A stretch of DNA of 64,000 bases. Source: Ruminococcus gauvreauii (lineage in GTDB: Bacteria > Bacillota > Clostridia > Lachnospirales > Lachnospiraceae). Position numbers and translations under genes: made by a program. The notes below the pieces were generated by a model that saw nothing but the letters and a program-made list of their open reading frames with translations, had not been told where the DNA came from and did no database searches. The stretch covers positions 2,976,001 to 3,040,000 of the forward strand of contig NZ_CP102290.1 in NCBI RefSeq assembly GCF_025151995.1. The letters run 5' to 3'. Of this stretch, positions 48,591 through 57,551 are shown in pieces (positions within the stretch are counted from its first letter, which is position 1; every line of letters starts with the position of its first letter).

Positions 48591-49856
48591 ATGACATCAA
48601 AAGAAAGAGTAAGAACGTCATTCGCGCATAAACAGCCGGACAAAATGGCGATGGATTTTGGGGGAATGGGTTGTTCCACAACTCATGTGACAAATGTAAA
48701 AAAACTGAGGGAATATTACGGGCTGGAAAAACGTCCGGTCAAAGTATTTGATATTTTCGGCATGACCGGAGCGATGGATGAAGATCTGAAAACAGCCATC
48801 GGAACCGATGTAGAGCAGATCACACCGTTTAATGCAAGCTTTGGGCTGCGGACGGACGGGGACTGGAAAGAGTGGGAATACATGGGCGTTGACCTGTTGG
48901 TTCCTAAGGAATGCCAGATCACCGATGACGGCAAAGGCGGTTATTTTATCTATCCGCAGGGCGATACGAGTGTTTCGCCGAGCGGCCATATGCCTGCGGG
49001 AGGATTCTATTTTGACAATGTAGAGCGTCAGCAGCCGATCGATGAGGACGATATGAACTTCATGGATAACTGTGAAGAATACTGTGACGTGACAGAGGAT
49101 AACCTGAATTATCTGAGAAAAGTTGCGGAAGAATATAAGAACGGTAAGAGCGAACGTGCAGTTGTCTTTGATCCGGGCGGAGCGGCTCTGGGCGATGCTG
49201 CTTTTATCGCGGGGCCCCAGCTGAAACATCCGAAAGGAATCCGTACGGTATCCGACTGGTACATGGCGCCGATTCTCTATCCGGATTACGTGCATGAAGT
49301 ATTTGAATACCAGACGGACATGATGATTAAGAACTGGACGAAGATGTATGATATTCTGGGCGATGTCGTAGATATTGCCTATATATGCGGAACGGATTTT
49401 GGAAATCAGCTTTCACTGATGTGTTCACTGGATACATTCGAGGAGTTCTATAAACCGTATTACTCGAAGATGAATCAATGGGTACATGAGCATGCAAAAT
49501 GGCATACTCTGAAACACTCCTGCGGAGCTATCTTTGATGTGATTCCAAAACTGATCGAAAGCGGATTTGATTCTGTGAATCCGGTGCAGTGTTCCGCGGC
49601 AGGAATGGATCCCAGGCGCCTGAAAGATACATACGGTGATCAAATGGTATTCTGGGGTGGCTGCGTGGATACACAGAAAGTACTGCCGTTTGGAACTGTT
49701 CAGGAAGTCAAAGACCAGGTAAAACAGCGCTGTGAAATTTTCTCCAAAAACGGAGGTTATATCTGCGCTTCCATTCATATCATCCAGTGCAACGTACCAC
49801 TGGAAAACATCGTTGGCATGATTGATGCAATTCATGAATTCAACGGTGATAAATAA
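48591..49856 (+). CDS. Uroporphyrinogen decarboxylase-family protein, MtaA/CmuA-like
   Basis: A 421-residue TIM barrel of the UroD superfamily, starting TSKERVRTSFAHKQPDKMAMD. The late KHSCGAI and GGCVDTQK motifs give His and Cys residues in the positions used for zinc by corrinoid methyltransferases (MtaA, MtbA). True heme-pathway UroD proteins lack these. It probably moves a methyl group or handles a methoxylated or sugar-like substrate; gut Clostridia carry many such orphan genes beside sugar transporters. No corrinoid protein is seen in the window, so a partner would be elsewhere. ATG 48591 follows AGAGGGAATATT. Confidence 0.85.
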   Translation: MTSKERVRTSFAHKQPDKMAMDFGGMGCSTTHVTNVKKLREYYGLEKRPVKVFDIFGMTGAMDEDLKTAIGTDVEQITPFNASFGLRTDGDWKEWEYMGVDLLVPKECQITDDGKGGYFIYPQGDTSVSPSGHMPAGGFYFDNVERQQPIDEDDMNFMDNCEEYCDVTEDNLNYLRKVAEEYKNGKSERAVVFDPGGAALGDAAFIAGPQLKHPKGIRTVSDWYMAPILYPDYVHEVFEYQTDMMIKNWTKMYDILGDVVDIAYICGTDFGNQLSLMCSLDTFEEFYKPYYSKMNQWVHEHAKWHTLKHSCGAIFDVIPKLIESGFDSVNPVQCSAAGMDPRRLKDTYGDQMVFWGGCVDTQKVLPFGTVQEVKDQVKQRCEIFSKNGGYICASIHIIQCNVPLENIVGMIDAIHEFNGDK

Positions 49857-49884
49857 GCTTCTCTTAATTTCCTATACCTTAAAA

Positions 49885-49921
49885 GCAAAAGGGCCTCATG
49901 GATTCCATGAGGTTCTTTTGC
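49885..49921. terminator. Terminator between UroD-like and AraC genes
   Basis: GCAAAAGGGCCTCATGG (49885-49901) pairs with CCATGAGGTTCTTTTGC (49905-49921), loop ATT, with T/A-rich arms on both sides for bidirectional use between convergent genes. Confidence 0.85.
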
Positions 49922-49940
49922 GCTGTGGTCTGCGGGGACC

Positions 49941-50834
49941 TTAATATTCATCTTCCTCTTCATCGGGATCGGGCAGAATGTTTCGCTTACGGTAAGCCAG
50001 CGGAGATAGTCCGACATATTTTTTGAACTGCACATTAAAATGACTTAAATTATCAAAACCCACTTCGGAGGCGATTTCCGTAATCGATTTCTTTGTGAAT
50101 ACCAGCAGCAGCTGTGCTTCGCCGATACGTCTCCTCACGATATAGTGCATGGGAGAATACCCCAGCTTCCGCTTGAACAGATGTGAGAGATAGGACTGGC
50201 TGATGAAGAACTGTTCGCTGATTTTGGGCAGTGACAGGTCCTCGGCAAAATTATCATCGATGTATTTTTTAATATCATGGAGCAGTGCTGAACTGTTTTT
50301 TCTGGGCGTAACGGGACTTGGTATGCCATATTCCCCAAATGAATGCAGTACAAGTGAAAGCAGCGCCTGCGTCAGATAAATGCAGGTCTCCTGTTTCTCC
50401 TCTGTTCCGAAAGCCAGGGACTCAAAAATTGACTGAAACATGGCGTCCATCAGTACGAATTCTTTTCCAACTTTTAAAACGGGTTTCACGGTATCAGGAA
50501 TCAGATGGTTCTTTGGAAGGCCTTTGATGTATACATCATCGATGGCGATGGCGATCATGGACAACTGCCGGTTGTATTCCGGCACTTCGTCGTGGAGCGA
50601 TCCTTCATTGCAGACGACGATATTGCCTGCTTTTATCTCGAATTTCTCATCGTCAACGATGTAATAGCCGGATCCTGTACGGACTAACAGAAGCTCCAGG
50701 CGGTCATTGTGGCTGTGCAGTACACGTGCGTACTGGCTGGAGGCGCGGGTAATGTTGCTGGCAGTTAAAAGCCTTGGTGTCGTTCCCTCCGCGAACGATA
50801 CAGGAACAGAATCTTTTGCAAAACTGAGTATCAT
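49941..50834 (-). CDS. AraC-family regulator with cupin domain (paralogue A)
   Basis: A 297-residue regulator. The N-terminal cupin (VLHSHNDRLELLLVRTGSGYYIVDDEK, residues about 40-66) binds a sugar-like effector. The C-terminal two-helix-turn-helix domain (about 195-290) has LSLPKISEQFFISQSYLSHLFKRKLG and AQLLLVFTKKSITEIASEVGFDNLSHFN. It is strongly similar to the AraC gene at 60984 and shares its promoter layout. Divergent from a binding-protein gene across 436 bases, it likely regulates that transporter. ATG 50834 has GGAGCG 4-9 bases upstream. Confidence 0.92.
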   Translation of the reverse strand: MILSFAKDSVPVSFAEGTTPRLLTASNITRASSQYARVLHSHNDRLELLLVRTGSGYYIVDDEKFEIKAGNIVVCNEGSLHDEVPEYNRQLSMIAIAIDDVYIKGLPKNHLIPDTVKPVLKVGKEFVLMDAMFQSIFESLAFGTEEKQETCIYLTQALLSLVLHSFGEYGIPSPVTPRKNSSALLHDIKKYIDDNFAEDLSLPKISEQFFISQSYLSHLFKRKLGYSPMHYIVRRRIGEAQLLLVFTKKSITEIASEVGFDNLSHFNVQFKKYVGLSPLAYRKRNILPDPDEEEDEY

Positions 50835-50877
50835 GGTAAACGCTCCTTTTTCTATGTTGTGTTTTCCTCCAGCTTCT

Positions 50878-50906
50878 ATTATATAGCATCAAATTTATAA
50901 AATCCA
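50878..50906 (-). promoter_or_regulatory. Promoter of AraC paralogue A
   Basis: On the minus strand, -35 TGGATT (plus 50901-50906), 17 bases, -10 TATAAT (50878-50883). The same two boxes and spacing occur before the paralogue at 60984. Confidence 0.65.
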
Positions 50907-51240
50907 TAAATCAGAGTAAAAAAGTGCAGAAAAATAAAACCAGTGATAGAGAAAGGCGGCAGTGCGGCAAAAATAAAAATGATACAGTGCAGAAAACCAA
51001 AAGTCCTGTGGCTGATGACAGTGAAAAATGGTGTAAAACGCATAAATACCGTGAAACTGCACAAAATATAAGAAGATTATGGTGCAAAATTCGTTAAAAT
51101 AAAGAAAGCAGAAAATCAAAAAAAGTAAAAGTAACGATAAAAAAAACGCAAAATTAACAACAGATTAACAAAAGCCATAAAACAGGGAATGCGTTATAAT
51201 AATACCAGTATCGATACAGAAATTGTGCAAAACCAAAAAA
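50907..51240 (+). promoter_or_regulatory. A-rich divergent control region with repeated motifs
   Basis: No gene is seen. GTGCAGAAAA or GTGCAAAA-like motifs recur at 50924, 50987, 51082 and 51225, with GATACAG preceding two of them (50981 and 51213). A perfect TATAAT at 51195-51200 lies 70 bases before the binding-protein start but has no good -35, which fits a promoter needing an activator such as AraC. Confidence 0.5.
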
Positions 51241-51270
51241 ATTGAAAATCCAGTTTTGGGAGGACAAAAC

Positions 51271-52395
51271 ATGAGAAAGAGAGTATTAGCAACCTTATTG
51301 GCGGCAGGCATGGTAATGGGCAGCCTGGCAGGATGTGGAGGTTCTGACGGAGAGAGTAAGGACAGCGGAAGTAAGGAAGCAGAAACAACAGAAGAGGCAG
51401 AGGCAAAAGACGACGCAGCAACTGATGGTGAAGATGCAGCTTCCGGAGATATGGCAGAAGTTCTTGGAGACATCACAATGGTCATCGCTAACAGAGATGA
51501 GTTCCTTTCCGAGATGGAATCAGGTGCTATTAAGGCAGCTGAGGCACTGGGAGTAAAGATGACGACTGTTGATGCACAGAATGACCAGAGTAAACTTCTT
51601 CAGTTTGTTGAGACGGCAAAGAATAATGATCAGAAAGTCATCATTGTTAACCCGGTTGACGCAGCAGCGGATGCATGCCAGCAGATCGTTGATGCAGCAG
51701 GCGACATGAAAGTGGTATTTGTTAACAGACCGCCAGATGACATTGACGCTGGAAGTAAAGTTCTGAATGAGAACGTAGTATATGTAGGATCCAACGAAAT
51801 GACTTCCGGTTATTTCCAGGGTGAGGCACTCGCTAAATACTTTAAAGAGCAGGGTAAGACAGACATCAAATATATCCTGATCCAGGGTACTCTGGGACAG
51901 GTTGCTACGACAAACCGTACAACCTCTCTGCTGAAAGCTTTTGAAGACAACGGTATTAACGCAGAAGAAGCAACAGCACCTCTTGTAGCTGACTGGGATC
52001 GTGCGACAGCACAGGATATGATCACACCGCTGCTGACAACCATCGAGTATGACTGTATCGTAGGTAACTGTGATGCGCTGTCTCTTGGAGCTGTTGAGGC
52101 TATGAAATCACAGGGCCTTGATCCATCTTCTGTTCCGATCGTCGGCATCGACGCTACGACAGACGGACGTCAGGCTATCCATGACGGCGACATGTACATG
52201 ACAGTGTTCCAGAATGCAGCAGGACAGGGATACGGAGCTATGAAAGCGGCCGCAAACCTTGTACAGGGAAAACCTGCTAATGAAGGAACAGAGTGGGAAC
52301 TGGATGAGACAGGAAGCATCGTATGGATTCCATTTGAGCCGGTTAATATCGACAATGTAGACGAATATGACAATTACACTCTGAATATCGAATGA
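51271..52395 (+). CDS. Sugar ABC transporter substrate-binding lipoprotein (system 1)
   Basis: A 374-residue periplasmic-binding protein of the ribose/inositol type (Peripla_BP_4). It has a lipoprotein signal with lipobox GSLAGC (Cys about 22), an acidic linker (EAKDDAATDGEDAAS), then the two-lobed domain with VIANRDEFLSEMESGAIKAAEAL, VIIVNPVDAAADACQQIVDAAG and a late IVGIDATTDG segment. It captures a monosaccharide or cyclitol. ATG 51271 has GGGAGGACAAAAC upstream; the longer frame from 51223 lacks a site. A hairpin (52417-52440) separates it from the ATPase gene. Confidence 0.92.
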   Translation: MRKRVLATLLAAGMVMGSLAGCGGSDGESKDSGSKEAETTEEAEAKDDAATDGEDAASGDMAEVLGDITMVIANRDEFLSEMESGAIKAAEALGVKMTTVDAQNDQSKLLQFVETAKNNDQKVIIVNPVDAAADACQQIVDAAGDMKVVFVNRPPDDIDAGSKVLNENVVYVGSNEMTSGYFQGEALAKYFKEQGKTDIKYILIQGTLGQVATTNRTTSLLKAFEDNGINAEEATAPLVADWDRATAQDMITPLLTTIEYDCIVGNCDALSLGAVEAMKSQGLDPSSVPIVGIDATTDGRQAIHDGDMYMTVFQNAAGQGYGAMKAAANLVQGKPANEGTEWELDETGSIVWIPFEPVNIDNVDEYDNYTLNIE

Positions 52396-52416
52396 TAATT
52401 GTTGGCATTGATACGG

Positions 52417-52440
52417 GTGTCGGCCGCTGGTCGGCACCCA
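52417..52440 (+). other. Intercistronic hairpin between binding protein and ATPase genes
   Basis: GGGTGTCGGCC and GGTCGGCACCC flank a short loop. There is no U tract, so it probably protects the binding-protein mRNA. Confidence 0.65.
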
Positions 52441-52475
52441 TTGTCGTAAAATAAGAGATATGAGAGGTGAATGGT

Positions 52476-53984
52476 TTGAGTGAAACATACGTTCTGGAGA
52501 TGCATGATATTGTAAAAGAATTTCCTGGAGTAAGGGCATTGAAGGGCGTTCAGTTAAAAGTACGCCCCGGAACCGTACATACGCTGATGGGTGAGAATGG
52601 TGCCGGAAAATCCACATTGATGAAATGCCTGATCGGTATTCATCCCGCAACCTCGGGAAAAATCATCTATAAAGGAAAAGAAGTCAGCTTTAAGAGTACA
52701 CAGGAAGCACTGGATGCGGGAATTTCGATGATCCATCAGGAGCTCTCCCCGGTATATGAACGCTCCGTGTGTGACAACGTATGGCTGGGAAGGGAACCGA
52801 AGAAAGGGATCCTGACCGACCACAAGAAGATGTATGATGACTGCGTGGAACTGTTTCAGCGCATGGGGCTGGACATAGACCCGCATGAGAAGATGAAAGA
52901 CCTGACCGTCGCAAAAATGCAGATGGTCGAGATTGTAAAGGCGGTGTCCTATGATTCGTCGATCGTAATCATGGATGAGCCGACCTCCGCCCTGACGGAG
53001 TCAGAGGTTGAGGACCTGTTTAAGATTATTGCAGATTTGAAAGAAAAAGGCGTAGCCATTGTTTATATTTCGCATAAGATGGACGAGATCTTCCGGATCA
53101 GTGATGACATCACGGTATACCGGGACGGCGAGTACATCGCGACGGACCGCGCGGAGAACCTGACGCAGGACAAGCTGATCCAGCTGATGGTAGGGCGCGA
53201 GATCACGGATATGTTCCCGAAGACGGAATGCCCGATCGGGGAAGTGGTGCTGAAGGTGGAGGACCTGTGCGCAGGGCGGCTGGTGCAGCACGTGTCGTTT
53301 GAGCTGAGGAAGGGAGAGATCCTGGGATTCGCAGGGCTTGTGGGAGCAGGCCGGACGGAGACGATGGAGACGATCTTCGGGATGCGGCACAAGACGTCCG
53401 GGAAGATCATCAAGGACGGGAAAGAGCTGGAGATCAAAAGCCCGAAGGATGCGATCGAGAACCACATCAGCCTGCTGACGGAAGACCGGCGCGGGAACGG
53501 GATCGTGGGGCTGTTGAGCGTGCGTGAGAACATGGTGATGGCAAACCTGAACCTGAAGGCGTACGGGATGCCGCTGAATGCGAAGAAGATGCGTGAGGAC
53601 GCGCAGACGTACATAGATAAGATCCGGGTGAAGACCCCGACAATGGAAACCCCTATCCAGAACCTGTCCGGAGGGAACCAGCAGAAGGTGCTGGTCGGAA
53701 GATGGCTGCTGACCAACCCGGACGTGCTGATCGTGGACGAGCCGACGCGAGGAATCGACGTCGGGGCGAAGTCCGAGATCCATGCCCTGCTGTCGGAACT
53801 GGCAGGCCAGGGGAAAGCGATCATCGTGGTATCATCGGAGATGCCGGAAGTCATGGGAGTGGCGGACCGCATGGTGGTGATGCACGAAGGGCATGTGAGC
53901 GGAATCCTGGACCGTTCGGAATTCTCACAGGAATTGATCATGAAATATGCGACTTCCCATGAAGTGGAAGCCAAAGCGAATTAG
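52476..53984 (+). CDS. Sugar ABC transporter ATP-binding protein, RbsA-type (system 1)
   Basis: Double ATPase of about 502 residues. The first domain has GENGAGKST, DEPTSAL and the linking signature; the second has GLVGAGRTE replacing Walker A, NLSGGNQQKVLVGRWL and IVDEPTRGIDVGAK. RbsA-type ATPases energise ribose, galactose or inositol importers. TTG 52476 is chosen: GAGAGGTG lies 7 bases upstream, whereas GTG 52467 sits inside that site. From about 53080 onward codon choice changes sharply to AAG, GAG and CTG with higher GC, unlike the first 600 bases. A permease follows 15 bases after the stop. Confidence 0.93.
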   Translation: MSETYVLEMHDIVKEFPGVRALKGVQLKVRPGTVHTLMGENGAGKSTLMKCLIGIHPATSGKIIYKGKEVSFKSTQEALDAGISMIHQELSPVYERSVCDNVWLGREPKKGILTDHKKMYDDCVELFQRMGLDIDPHEKMKDLTVAKMQMVEIVKAVSYDSSIVIMDEPTSALTESEVEDLFKIIADLKEKGVAIVYISHKMDEIFRISDDITVYRDGEYIATDRAENLTQDKLIQLMVGREITDMFPKTECPIGEVVLKVEDLCAGRLVQHVSFELRKGEILGFAGLVGAGRTETMETIFGMRHKTSGKIIKDGKELEIKSPKDAIENHISLLTEDRRGNGIVGLLSVRENMVMANLNLKAYGMPLNAKKMREDAQTYIDKIRVKTPTMETPIQNLSGGNQQKVLVGRWLLTNPDVLIVDEPTRGIDVGAKSEIHALLSELAGQGKAIIVVSSEMPEVMGVADRMVVMHEGHVSGILDRSEFSQELIMKYATSHEVEAKAN

Positions 53985-53998
53985 AAGGGGGCAACCAA

Positions 53999-54979
53999 AT
54001 GAACGCGAAAACAAAGAAACGCTTATCTGATAATATGATCTGGATCGTGCTGATCGTCCTGGTCATCCTTGTAAGTATCATCAACCCGAAATTCTTAACG
54101 ATCGCCAACCTGCGGACCCTGCTGACGGGCGAGTCCATCAAGGGAATCATGGCCTTCGGTGTGGCATTTGCGATCCTGACGCGGGGGATTGACCTGTCGA
54201 TCGGTGCATCCGCGGCGCTGATCGCGTGTGTGACCGGTGCACTGGTACAGCCGGTGGACCTGGCGACAAAGGCGCTGGCAAACTTCGGCGTGCAGGTACC
54301 GGCGATTGTGGCAATCCTGCTCGGCATGGTGATGGGTATCGCCATCGGGGCGATCCAGGGTGCGCTGATCGCATACACGAAGATGCCGGCATTCATCGCG
54401 ACACTGGGCGGCCAGCTGATCTGCCGTGCGGCAGCGAAGATCTTCACGACGCGCCCGGTATCGAACCTGTCAGACGGCTACCGCTGGCTGGGAAGCGGCA
54501 AGATTGGCCCGATCCCGATCATCATCGTGGTATTTTTGATTGTCTTCGGAATCGCAGCCTTTATCCTGGGGCAGACCCGTTTCGGAAAGAGCTTATATGC
54601 GATCGGAGGAAATGACCAGGCAGCGCGTGTGGCTGGTATCAACGTAGAGAGAAACCTGGTGCTGACATACGTATGGTGCGGCGCCTGTGCAGCCCTCGGC
54701 GGAATCCTGCTGGCAGGCCGTGCGGGATCTGCGGACCCTGCAAACTCCGGTTTGAACTACGAGCTGGATGCGATCGCGGCGGCAACCGTCGGCGGGACAT
54801 CCCATACGGGAGGTATCTGCCGCGTGACAGGAGTCCTCTGCGGTATCCTGATCCTGGGTGTCATCAACAACGGCCTGGTACTGATCGGCGTGAATGATAA
54901 CTTCAGTAATATCATCAAGGGCCTGATCATCGTCGGAGCCGTAGCGATGGATATGAGAAAGAACGCAAGAAAAGCGTGA
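53999..54979 (+). CDS. Sugar ABC transporter permease, RbsC-type (system 1)
   Basis: Permease of 326 residues with eight to ten hydrophobic segments, including VAFAILTRGIDLSIGASAALIACVTGALV and the coupling loop LGQTRFGKSLYAIGGNDQAARVAGINVER (about 180-210), then AIAAATVGGTSHTGG. It completes an SBP-ATPase-permease importer transcribed from 51195. ATG 53999 with GAAGGGGGCAACCAA upstream. It shares the GC-rich, AAG/CTG-biased composition of the second half of the ATPase gene. A strong terminator follows. Confidence 0.93.
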   Translation: MNAKTKKRLSDNMIWIVLIVLVILVSIINPKFLTIANLRTLLTGESIKGIMAFGVAFAILTRGIDLSIGASAALIACVTGALVQPVDLATKALANFGVQVPAIVAILLGMVMGIAIGAIQGALIAYTKMPAFIATLGGQLICRAAAKIFTTRPVSNLSDGYRWLGSGKIGPIPIIIVVFLIVFGIAAFILGQTRFGKSLYAIGGNDQAARVAGINVERNLVLTYVWCGACAALGGILLAGRAGSADPANSGLNYELDAIAAATVGGTSHTGGICRVTGVLCGILILGVINNGLVLIGVNDNFSNIIKGLIIVGAVAMDMRKNARKA

Positions 54980-55000
54980 CAATGCAGGATTTCGTACATA

Positions 55001-55033
55001 AGGAGCTTGAGGGTCCCCTCAAGCTCCTTTTTT
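55001..55033. terminator. Terminator between the two convergent ABC operons
   Basis: AGGAGCTTGAGG / CCTCAAGCTCCT with a four-base loop, then six T. The minus-strand operon ends at 55045, so this stem probably serves both operons. Confidence 0.92.
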
Positions 55034-55044
55034 GTGGCGTATCA

Positions 55045-56028
55045 TTAAGCATCTGCCTGCACCTTTGCTCTTATTTTCATTCTGGACTTGATATCTGCGT
55101 TACCACGGACTACGTCAACGAATACTGCGGCTATGATCACGATACCGATGACAATGTACTGTACATCCGTCTGTGCACCCATCAGGTTTAAGCCGTTTCT
55201 GATAATGGCGATGAGTAATGCACCGATCAGAGTTCCGCTTACGGTTCCCTTGCCGCCGCTGAAGGATGCGCCGCCGATGACGCAGGAGGCAATCGCGTCC
55301 ATATCAAAGGTCTCGCCCGCAAGAGGCGTTGCACTTCCGACGCGTCCCATCATGATAATTCCGGCAACTGCACACATTAATCCGGACATAACGTAGACGA
55401 AATTCAGTGTGTGCGGTACGTTGATGCCTGCCAGCCTTGAGGCTTCCTTATTGCCGCCGACAGAATATATGTTCCGTCCCAGGGCGGTTTTGGATAAGAA
55501 AATACCGACGATTGCGAAGATTACGATGACAACCACGAAACAGACGGGGAATACACCGATGTTAGCGGAACCGATAAATGTGACAGAATCCGGGAAACCT
55601 CCGATCGGAGCTGCAGCTGTGATCAGCAGCGCCAAACCACGGAATACCTGTCTGGAACCCATTGTTGATACGAACGGATGCGGCAGTTTCAGTTTGGTAA
55701 AAATAAAACCATTGATCTCACCGCAGAGTGCGCCTGTCAGCAGACAGGAAAGAATCAAAATAAAAGGATTGGTAATACCATTTTTCAGCAATACGCCCAT
55801 GACACAGGATGATAAGGCCACCATCGGGCCTACGGAAATATCAATTCCTCCGGTTAACAGTACCAGCAGCATACCCAGGGATACCATTGCGTTAATGGAG
55901 GCCTGCCTGAGAATGTTCATCAGGTTATTGATTGTCAAAAAAGTGGATGAGATGATTGCCAAAACAATTGACAGTAATACAGCTGCGATAAGCGGTCCCA
56001 TAAAGGACGGCATTTTTTTCTTAGTCAT
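55045..56028 (-). CDS. Sugar ABC transporter permease, RbsC-type (system 2)
   Basis: Second RbsC-type permease, 327 residues, eight to ten membrane segments: LGMLLVLLTGGIDISVGPMVALSSCVMGVLL, and the coupling loop LSKTALGRNIYSVGGNKEASRLAGINVPH, then IASCVIGGASFSGG. It is encoded on the minus strand, converging with the permease of system 1. ATG 56028 overlaps the upstream ATPase stop at 56021 by 8 bases. It is only distantly similar to the system 1 permease, so this is not a recent duplication. Confidence 0.93.
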   Translation of the reverse strand: MTKKKMPSFMGPLIAAVLLSIVLAIISSTFLTINNLMNILRQASINAMVSLGMLLVLLTGGIDISVGPMVALSSCVMGVLLKNGITNPFILILSCLLTGALCGEINGFIFTKLKLPHPFVSTMGSRQVFRGLALLITAAAPIGGFPDSVTFIGSANIGVFPVCFVVVIVIFAIVGIFLSKTALGRNIYSVGGNKEASRLAGINVPHTLNFVYVMSGLMCAVAGIIMMGRVGSATPLAGETFDMDAIASCVIGGASFSGGKGTVSGTLIGALLIAIIRNGLNLMGAQTDVQYIVIGIVIIAAVFVDVVRGNADIKSRMKIRAKVQADA

Positions 56029-57526
56029 CTAGTTTTCCTCCCCATGCCAGTTTCATAATGTCTTCCTGATTGAAATGATCATCCGTTGCTGACAATTCTC
56101 CTCTGACTTTTCCTTCTCTCATGATAATGATACGGTCGCACATTCCAAGGACTTCCTGGAGGTCGGATGATACCATAATCACACATTTGCCTGCTGTGAG
56201 GAGTTCATTCATCAGGTTGTAAACTTCAATTTTTGCGCCGACGTCAATGCCTCTGGTCGGTTCGTCAAAGATATAGATGTCAGCATCCTGATTCATCCAT
56301 TTTCCGATGACGACTTTCTGTTGGTTTCCTCCTGATAGCTCGCCGGCATTTTTTTGGATTGACGGGGTTGCGATTTTCAATTTTGCAACACAGGCATCTG
56401 CCTGCTTATTTACTTTTGAAAAATCAATAAACATACCTTTGCGTATTTTTTTGAGATTTACCAAAGACAGGTTCCTTGCGATGGATTCAGTCAGGACCAG
56501 ACCCTCCTGCTTTCGGTCTTCTGTCAGGAAAGCGATTCCCTTTCTGATGGCATCCTGCGGCGATTTGATGACCGCCTTGCTGCCGTTGATTTTTATTTCC
56601 CCGGAGTCCGGTACGGTAGAACCAAAGATCCCATGCATTAGCTCTGTCCTGCCTGCTCCGACCAGACCGGAAAAGCCGAGGATTTCACTGCGCTTTGCCT
56701 GGAAACTGACGTTGTAGTACTGTCCTATTTTAGTGAGTTCTGATACCTCCAGAGCCGCTTCGCCGGGATTGTGCTCGAGTCGGGGATACAGATTCTCCAG
56801 GGTACGTCCTACCATATCGGCGATCAGGGAATCCTTTGTCATATCTTTGGACGGTTTTGTTGAGATGTGTTTTCCGTCACGCATTACGGTGACAATGTCA
56901 CAGATCTCAAATATTTCTTCTAACTTATGTGAGATAAATAAAACGGCAATATTTTTCTCTTTTAAAATGCGGACAGCTTTGAATAATTCCTCAGATTCCC
57001 GCTCTCCCAGACTGGAGGTGGGTTCGTCCAGGATAATGACCCGGGCATCCTGAAGGATCGCCCGTCCGATTTCCACCATCTGCTGCTGCCCCATACCGAG
57101 TCTGCCGCAGATTTCACCCGCTGAGATTTTCTGTCCCATGGATGCCATGACTTCTTCGGTTTTTTTGTTCATATAGGCATAATCCAGGAAACCTGATTTG
57201 TTTTTTACATGACTCCCCAGAAACAGGTTGTCGACGATGGGCAGTTCTTTGACGATATTCAGTTCCTGATACACGCAGGCGATTCCTTTTGCCTTGGATT
57301 CTGCGGGTCCGTGAAACACCGTTTTCTTACCGTCTACAAAAATGTCCCCCTGCTCCGGAATATTTACACCGGTGATGGTTTTGATCAAAGTGGATTTACC
57401 GGCCCCATTTTCTCCTATCAGGCCATGAACTTCCCCTTTTCTTAACTGAAGTGACATATCATCCAGAGCTACGACGCCGGGGAATTCCTTTCGGATGTGT
57501 TTTAATTCAACTACGACGTTGTCCAA
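56021..57526 (-). CDS. Sugar ABC transporter ATP-binding protein, RbsA-type (system 2)
   Basis: Double ATPase of 501 residues with GENGAGKST (first Walker A), ILDEPTSSL, then GLVGAGRTE, ELSGGNQQKVVIGKWM and FDEPTRGIDVGAK. It partners with the permease below and binding protein above. ATG 57526 has GGAGGGACTTAATTGG upstream. Codon usage is even along the gene, unlike its system 1 counterpart. Ribose/inositol-type ATPase, substrate set by the binding protein. Confidence 0.93.
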   Translation of the reverse strand: MDNVVVELKHIRKEFPGVVALDDMSLQLRKGEVHGLIGENGAGKSTLIKTITGVNIPEQGDIFVDGKKTVFHGPAESKAKGIACVYQELNIVKELPIVDNLFLGSHVKNKSGFLDYAYMNKKTEEVMASMGQKISAGEICGRLGMGQQQMVEIGRAILQDARVIILDEPTSSLGERESEELFKAVRILKEKNIAVLFISHKLEEIFEICDIVTVMRDGKHISTKPSKDMTKDSLIADMVGRTLENLYPRLEHNPGEAALEVSELTKIGQYYNVSFQAKRSEILGFSGLVGAGRTELMHGIFGSTVPDSGEIKINGSKAVIKSPQDAIRKGIAFLTEDRKQEGLVLTESIARNLSLVNLKKIRKGMFIDFSKVNKQADACVAKLKIATPSIQKNAGELSGGNQQKVVIGKWMNQDADIYIFDEPTRGIDVGAKIEVYNLMNELLTAGKCVIMVSSDLQEVLGMCDRIIIMREGKVRGELSATDDHFNQEDIMKLAWGGKLDD

Positions 57527-57551
57527 TTAAGTCCCTCCTCCCTTTTGACGG

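Noticed and set aside
53001..53974. Long minus-strand open frames opposite the RbsA-type gene
   Set aside because: Shadow frames caused by the GC-rich third positions of the plus-strand gene; no family features.
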